Shown here: positions 14,059 to 16,876 of the stretch, one piece after another | Layout of the letters: each line of letters begins with the position of its first letter | How positions within the stretch are numbered: the first letter of the stretch is position 1 | Source of the DNA: CAZUMH01 sp964621645 | GTDB taxonomy: Bacteria; Zhuqueibacterota; QNDG01; JAGLOF01 | Direction of reading: 5' to 3' | Assembly (NCBI GenBank): GCA_964621645.1 | Contig: CAZUMH010000078.1 | Coordinates: 1 to 16,876, forward strand | DNA: 16,876 bases | Program-made: the position numbers and the translations under genes | Notes under the pieces: generated by a model | The model's database searches: none | What the model saw: the letters and a program-made list of their open reading frames with translations, nothing else | Told to the model about the DNA's origin: nothing

Positions 14059-15560
14059 CGAAATCTGCCGGAATCGATACCGTATTTATCTACCTTATAT
14101 CCGATCATCCGCTCGGTGATCCCTAAAAGACGAGCCGCCCGAGCCCGGTTGCCCCGGCTGGACTTGAGGGCGTCCTGGATGAGCTCTTTTTCCAGCTCTT
14201 CCACAGCGTCAGTAAGAGATCGATGGGGAAGGGTACCGCTGCTTTCGGCGGTTTGCAGAGTGGGCGGCAGGTGGTAACTGTGAATCACCTGATCGTCACA
14301 GACGAGGACGGCCCGTTCGATACAGTTTTCCAACTCACGAACATTGCCGGGCCAGTGATAACTCATCAGTATATCAATCGCCGGCGTGGAAATGCGCCGC
14401 ACCGCCTTGCTGTGTTTACGGGCGTATTTGAGCATGAAGTGGTCGGCTAAAAGCAGAATGTCGGTCCGGCGGTCCCGCAGGGGCGGCAGGAAGATCGAAA
14501 AGACGTTCAGCCGGTAATACAGATCCTCCCGGAATTTTCCCTCATCCATCAGCGTCTCAAGATCAGTATTGGTGGCGGCGATGACCCGTACATCGACCTG
14601 GATGGTCTCGCCGCCTCCGACTCGTTCGAAGGAATGGTTCTGTAAAACCCGCAGCAGCTTGACCTGGGTGAAGGGTGACAGATCGCCGATCTCATCGAGA
14701 AATATAGTGCCGGTGTGAGCCAGTTCGAAACGTCCTTTTTTCCGAGACGCGGCACCGGTGAAGGCTCCTTTCTCATATCCGAAAAATTCCGACTCGATGA
14801 GGGTTTCCGGGATAGCGGAGCAGTTGACCCGAATGAACGGCTTGTCCTTGCGTAGGGAGTTATAGTGAATTGCTTCGGCGATGAGTTCTTTTCCGGTGCC
14901 CGATTCCCCCCGCAGAAGGACGGTGGTAGCGGTCTGGGCCACTCGCGCCACTTGTTCATAGATATCTCTCATTTCATGGCTGTTGCCAATGAGATTGTGA
15001 AAACTGAATTCTTCCAACAGCTTTGTTTTCAGTGAGACGGTTTCACTGTCGAAGCGGGCCCTTTCCTGTTCCAGCATATACTGCCATTTTACCGGTTGTA
15101 CCAACAGCAGCGAGACAGTGAGGAATAGTCGCTTCCAGCGGGCCAGGTCGCGTTTAGAAGAGACCGGAATGAGAACACAGAGAAGACCGAGGATGGATGT
15201 ATTGTCCATTAACGGGAACACGGCGAAAGTTGCTGTCTTCCGTTCGCCCCAGAGGGCCAGCTCAAAGGTAGCAAATTCCTCCCTTTTTGCCTGCGGCAGG
15301 ATAACCGGATTGCCGCTCAGGGCGGCTTTGCCGCAGATGCCTTCTCCGGACTTAATAGTCAGGCTGACTGCCTGAATGGATGATCCCTCTGCTGCGAGAG
15401 CGTGGAATTCCTTCGATTCCCGGTCGGGCAGCAAGATCGCTCCCGATGCCAGCTGACCCGTTTGCCGCAGGACTGACAGAGTCCGGGAAAGACATTGTTC
15501 CAGAGATACTGAGCCTGCCAGAGCTGCGAGAATTTGTCTAATGATATCGAGTTCCGCCAA
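14052..15560 (-). CDS. Sigma-54-dependent transcriptional activator, GAF-AAA+-Fis HTH (NifA-like layout)
   Basis: This 502-residue bacterial enhancer-binding protein should use ATP to open promoters bound by RNA polymerase-sigma-54. The N-terminal GAF sensor domain (about 10-165; note GEGICGKAALSGNPVILPQ) probably binds a small molecule or partner protein; there is no phosphorylation receiver domain. The AAA+ domain has Walker A GESGTGKE (218-225), the sigma-54 contact loop GAFTGA (265-270) and Walker B FLDEIGD (D289, E290). A Fis-type helix-turn-helix (470-495; RAARLLGITERMIGYKVDK) ends the protein, close to NifA-type tails. I choose TTG at 15560 because GGAGG lies nine bases upstream. A longer frame opens with TTG at 15632, but that codon is part of the likely -35 box. 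Divergent from glnA, which has a sigma-54 promoter, so glnA is the obvious target. Confidence 0.92.
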   Translation of the reverse strand: MAELDIIRQILAALAGSVSLEQCLSRTLSVLRQTGQLASGAILLPDRESKEFHALAAEGSSIQAVSLTIKSGEGICGKAALSGNPVILPQAKREEFATFELALWGERKTATFAVFPLMDNTSILGLLCVLIPVSSKRDLARWKRLFLTVSLLLVQPVKWQYMLEQERARFDSETVSLKTKLLEEFSFHNLIGNSHEMRDIYEQVARVAQTATTVLLRGESGTGKELIAEAIHYNSLRKDKPFIRVNCSAIPETLIESEFFGYEKGAFTGAASRKKGRFELAHTGTIFLDEIGDLSPFTQVKLLRVLQNHSFERVGGGETIQVDVRVIAATNTDLETLMDEGKFREDLYYRLNVFSIFLPPLRDRRTDILLLADHFMLKYARKHSKAVRRISTPAIDILMSYHWPGNVRELENCIERAVLVCDDQVIHSYHLPPTLQTAESSGTLPHRSLTDAVEELEKELIQDALKSSRGNRARAARLLGITERMIGYKVDKYGIDSGRFRS

Positions 15561-15569
15561 AGAGAATGT

Positions 15570-15574
15570 CCTCC
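15570..15574 (-). promoter_or_regulatory. Ribosome binding site that fixes the activator's TTG start
   Basis: On the - strand GGAGG is followed nine bases later by TTG GCG GAA. It is the only strong Shine-Dalgarno sequence near the 5' end of this frame, and it favours the TTG at 15560 over the upstream TTG at 15632. Confidence 0.75.
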
Positions 15575-15579
15575 AAGAG

Positions 15580-15589
15580 ACAAATTTGT
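15580..15589. promoter_or_regulatory. Palindromic operator candidate, copy 1 (ACAAATTTGT)
   Basis: This perfect 10-bp palindrome lies between the predicted -10 box and the ribosome binding site of the activator gene, at about +10 to +19 of its transcript. An exact copy lies at 15735-15744. A protein bound here would be expected to block transcription of the activator, so autoregulation is a reasonable inference. The binding protein is unknown; the divergent activator itself is the first candidate. Confidence 0.55.
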
Positions 15590-15604
15590 GGGATTGATGT
15601 ATTA

Positions 15605-15632
15605 ATCTTACGAAAATGTATGAAAAAGTCAA
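15605..15632 (-). promoter_or_regulatory. Sigma-70-type promoter of the activator gene
   Basis: On the - strand TTGACT (15632-15627) is followed after 16 bp by TAAGAT (15610-15605). The first matches TTGACA in five of six positions and the second TATAAT in four of six. Predicted start is near 15598, giving a leader of about 38 bases that contains a palindrome and the ribosome binding site. Confidence 0.55.
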
Positions 15633-15658
15633 GGAGAAAATACGACTTCCGGGGATTT

Positions 15659-15688
15659 TCAGGAAAAAACGGCAGCGGTTTTTCCTGA
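15659..15688. repeat. Perfect 10-bp inverted repeat in the activator-glnA intergenic region
   Basis: TCAGGAAAAA and TTTTTCCTGA are perfect inverted repeats separated by a 10-base GC-rich spacer. The site lies 27 bp upstream of the activator's -35 box and about 180 bp upstream of the glnA start codon region's sigma-70 box. Total span 30 bp fits a dimeric regulator covering two helical turns or a hairpin in RNA. The T-run is inside the stem, so it is not an ordinary terminator. Confidence 0.5.
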
Positions 15689-15705
15689 GGTTCGCTGTTA
15701 AAGTG

Positions 15706-15715
15706 ACAAAAAAGT
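15706..15715. promoter_or_regulatory. Degenerate third copy of the palindrome (ACAAAAAAGT)
   Basis: This sequence matches ACAAATTTGT in seven of ten positions and, like both exact copies, is preceded by G. It lies 29 bp upstream of copy 2. In an A-rich intergenic region this may be chance. Confidence 0.25.
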
Positions 15716-15734
15716 ACTAACAATTATTATTGCG

Positions 15735-15744
15735 ACAAATTTGT
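15735..15744. promoter_or_regulatory. Palindromic enhancer candidate, copy 2 (ACAAATTTGT)
   Basis: This is an exact second copy of the palindrome at 15580-15589; centre-to-centre distance is 155 bp. It is centred about 151 bp upstream of the predicted sigma-54 transcription start of glnA, a usual distance for the upstream activating sequence of a sigma-54 activator. It does not follow the NifA (TGT-N10-ACA) or NtrC consensus, so it may be a different specificity. Confidence 0.55.
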
Positions 15745-15757
15745 ATGAAATATATCA

Positions 15758-15777
15758 GGCCGCTTTTTTATGCGGTC
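15758..15777 (+). other. Short hairpin with T-rich loop and flank
   Basis: GGCCGC (15758-15763) can pair with GCGGTC (15772-15777), with one G-U pair, around an 8-base T-rich loop. A T-rich flank follows on the + strand. It looks like a weak intrinsic terminator, but no + strand gene ends nearby. It may stop stray transcripts before the glnA promoters or be incidental. Confidence 0.3.
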
Positions 15778-15813
15778 TTTATTAATTTCAGGATATTTAT
15801 TTTAACTTCTTTC

Positions 15814-15842
15814 TTGACAATAAGTTATCCTGCTGCCATATT
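15814..15842 (+). promoter_or_regulatory. Candidate sigma-70 promoter upstream of glnA
   Basis: A perfect TTGACA (15814-15819) is followed after 17 bp by CATATT (15837-15842), which matches TATAAT in four of six positions. Transcription would begin near 15849, just upstream of the sigma-54 promoter. The arrangement, sigma-70 upstream and sigma-54 downstream, resembles the E. coli glnA promoter pair. Confidence 0.5.
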
Positions 15843-15864
15843 TTTCCTGTCTTCGGCGCGTTTC

Positions 15865-15880
15865 CGGCACGGAGCTTGCT
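15865..15880 (+). promoter_or_regulatory. Sigma-54 (-24/-12) promoter of glnA
   Basis: CCGGCACGGAGCTTGCT (ending at 15880) matches the sigma-54 consensus YTGGCACG-N4-TTGCW at every position except the first T, which is C. The invariant GG (15866-15867) and GC (15878-15879) have exactly ten bases between them. Predicted start is near 15891, giving a leader of about 34 bases that includes the glnA ribosome binding site. The divergent neighbour encodes an activator of exactly this polymerase form. Confidence 0.85.
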
Positions 15881-15924
15881 TGTTCCGGGGTATAATCCAT
15901 GCGGTAACAATGACAGGAGGGGGT

Positions 15925-16876
15925 ATGAACAAGGAAGAGATCCTTAAGATCATCAAGGAAGAAAACATAACTCTTATTTATCTGCTTTTTACGGATATTA
16001 TCGGCGATACCAAAAAAGTCACCATTCCGGCCCGGGAGACGGAAAACGCCCTGGATCAGGGAGTCTGGTTTGACGGTTCTTCCATTGAAGGATTCGCTCG
16101 CATTTACGAATCGGACATGCTGCTGCGTCCCGATCCGGATACTTTCGCCATCCTGCCCTGGACCAAAGAGAATACCCGGTGCGCCCAGCTGATCTGCGAT
16201 ATCTATCTGACAAATGATACCCCCTTCAGCGGCGATCCCCGGGGACTGCTGCGCCGGGTGATGGACAAGGCGGCTGCCAAGGGATTTGTCTATAAGGTCG
16301 GTCCCGAGATCGAATTTTTCCTCATCGATCGGGAAGATCTGCCCGAGCTGAAGCCCCATGACCGTAAAGGATATTTCGATTTGGGGGTCCAAAGCCGGGC
16401 GGTGGAGATCTGCCAGCACGCCATGATGGATGTGGAAGCCTTCGGGGTGACGTGTGAAAGTTACCATCACGAGGTCAGCCACGGCCAGCATGAGACAGAT
16501 CTGAAATACGATAACGCTCTGAGCATAGCCGACGGGGTGATCGCTCTGAAACATTCCCTGCGGGTGCACGCACGGGCCCGGGGCTTCAAGGTGACCTTCA
16601 TGCCCAAACCCATTACCGGCATCAACGGCAGCGGTATGCACGTACACCAGAGTCTCAGCGATATGAAGGGAGTAAACACGTTTTACGGTCCCGGAGGGCC
16701 GTATAACATCTCAGAGACAGCCATGCAGTTCTTGGCCGGCCAGATTCTGCACGCTCGCAGCCTGGCTTCCATCGTGGCCCCCACGGTAAACTCCTACAAA
16801 CGGCTGGTACCGGGATTCGAGGCACCTGTCTACGTCTGCTGGGGACGCATCAACCGGTCCGCGCTCATCCGCATTC
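15925..16876 (+). CDS. glnA: Glutamine synthetase type I (alpha-like), 3' end outside window
   Basis: The enzyme makes glutamine from glutamate, ammonia and ATP in the cytoplasm. The frame starts with ATG at 15925 after AGGAGGGGG and stays open to the right edge (317 codons; the family has about 440 or more). Signatures are WFDGSSIEGFARIYESDM, VGPEIEFF (metal-binding E128 and E130), HHEVSHGQHE, GINGSGMHVHQSL (H239) and NSYKRLVPGFEAP. From E130 to H239 is 109 residues, about 29 fewer than in the enterobacterial enzyme, so the roughly 25-residue insertion of the GSI-beta group seems absent. That places it with GSI-alpha, which is usually not controlled by adenylylation; the tyrosine region itself lies beyond the window. 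Expression is probably driven by the sigma-54 promoter immediately upstream. Confidence 0.96.
   Translation, partial: MNKEEILKIIKEENITLIYLLFTDIIGDTKKVTIPARETENALDQGVWFDGSSIEGFARIYESDMLLRPDPDTFAILPWTKENTRCAQLICDIYLTNDTPFSGDPRGLLRRVMDKAAAKGFVYKVGPEIEFFLIDREDLPELKPHDRKGYFDLGVQSRAVEICQHAMMDVEAFGVTCESYHHEVSHGQHETDLKYDNALSIADGVIALKHSLRVHARARGFKVTFMPKPITGINGSGMHVHQSLSDMKGVNTFYGPGGPYNISETAMQFLAGQILHARSLASIVAPTVNSYKRLVPGFEAPVYVCWGRINRSALIRI

Noticed and set aside
13818..14126. Alternative + strand frame (102 codons) across the small cysteine ORF and into the activator's 3' end
   Set aside because: Its translation lacks the regular cysteine pattern of the chosen frame and it overlaps the activator coding region.
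15694..15709. TGT-N7-ACA element considered as a GlnR/TnrA or NifA site
   Set aside because: Spacing fits neither TGTNA-N7-TNACA nor TGT-N10-ACA.
15802..16647. - strand open frame (281 codons) opposite glnA
   Set aside because: It is antisense to glutamine synthetase signature motifs and runs through the sigma-54 promoter and leader; translation shows no domain.

Overview
The window is about 16.9 kb of moderately GC-rich bacterial chromosome with densely packed genes and clear GGAGG-type ribosome binding sites. A lipoprotein signal, secreted glycosidases, sigma-54-type regulation and a type I glutamine synthetase suggest a diderm (Gram-negative type) bacterium. I cannot assign a phylum from the sequence. 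I see no tRNA, rRNA, transposon, phage gene or CRISPR array.

Region 1 (1-13688, all + strand) is a long run of co-oriented genes with short gaps or overlaps. In order they are: the C-terminal part of a CstA-family transporter (cut by the left edge); a single-chain UvrD-type helicase fused to a RecB-like nuclease; a pentapeptide-repeat protein; a small nitroreductase; an MFS exporter; an FmdB-type zinc ribbon protein; a GH2 beta-mannosidase lipoprotein; a secreted GH92 alpha-mannosidase with two C-terminal accessory modules; rnhB (RNase HII); yraN; and a three-helix membrane protein. The two mannosidases form a plausible outside-the-cytoplasm pair for taking apart mannose-containing glycans. 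The rnhB start codon overlaps the GH92 stop codon, so a housekeeping gene sits in the same transcription and translation unit as the glycosidases.

Region 2 (13689-14051) holds one small cysteine-rich ORF that meets a - strand gene tail to tail.

Region 3 (14052-16876) is a nitrogen-regulation module. A GAF-AAA+-HTH activator of sigma-54 (NifA-like layout, - strand) is divergent from a type I-alpha glutamine synthetase (glnA, cut by the right edge). The 364-bp intergenic region contains a near-consensus -24/-12 sigma-54 promoter just upstream of glnA and a candidate sigma-70 promoter further upstream. It also has a sigma-70-type promoter for the activator, two exact copies of the palindrome ACAAATTTGT, a degenerate third copy and a 10-bp perfect inverted repeat. 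One palindrome lies about 150 bp upstream of the predicted sigma-54 start, as expected for an enhancer. The other lies in the activator's own leader, which suggests autoregulation. This module is the most interesting part of the window.
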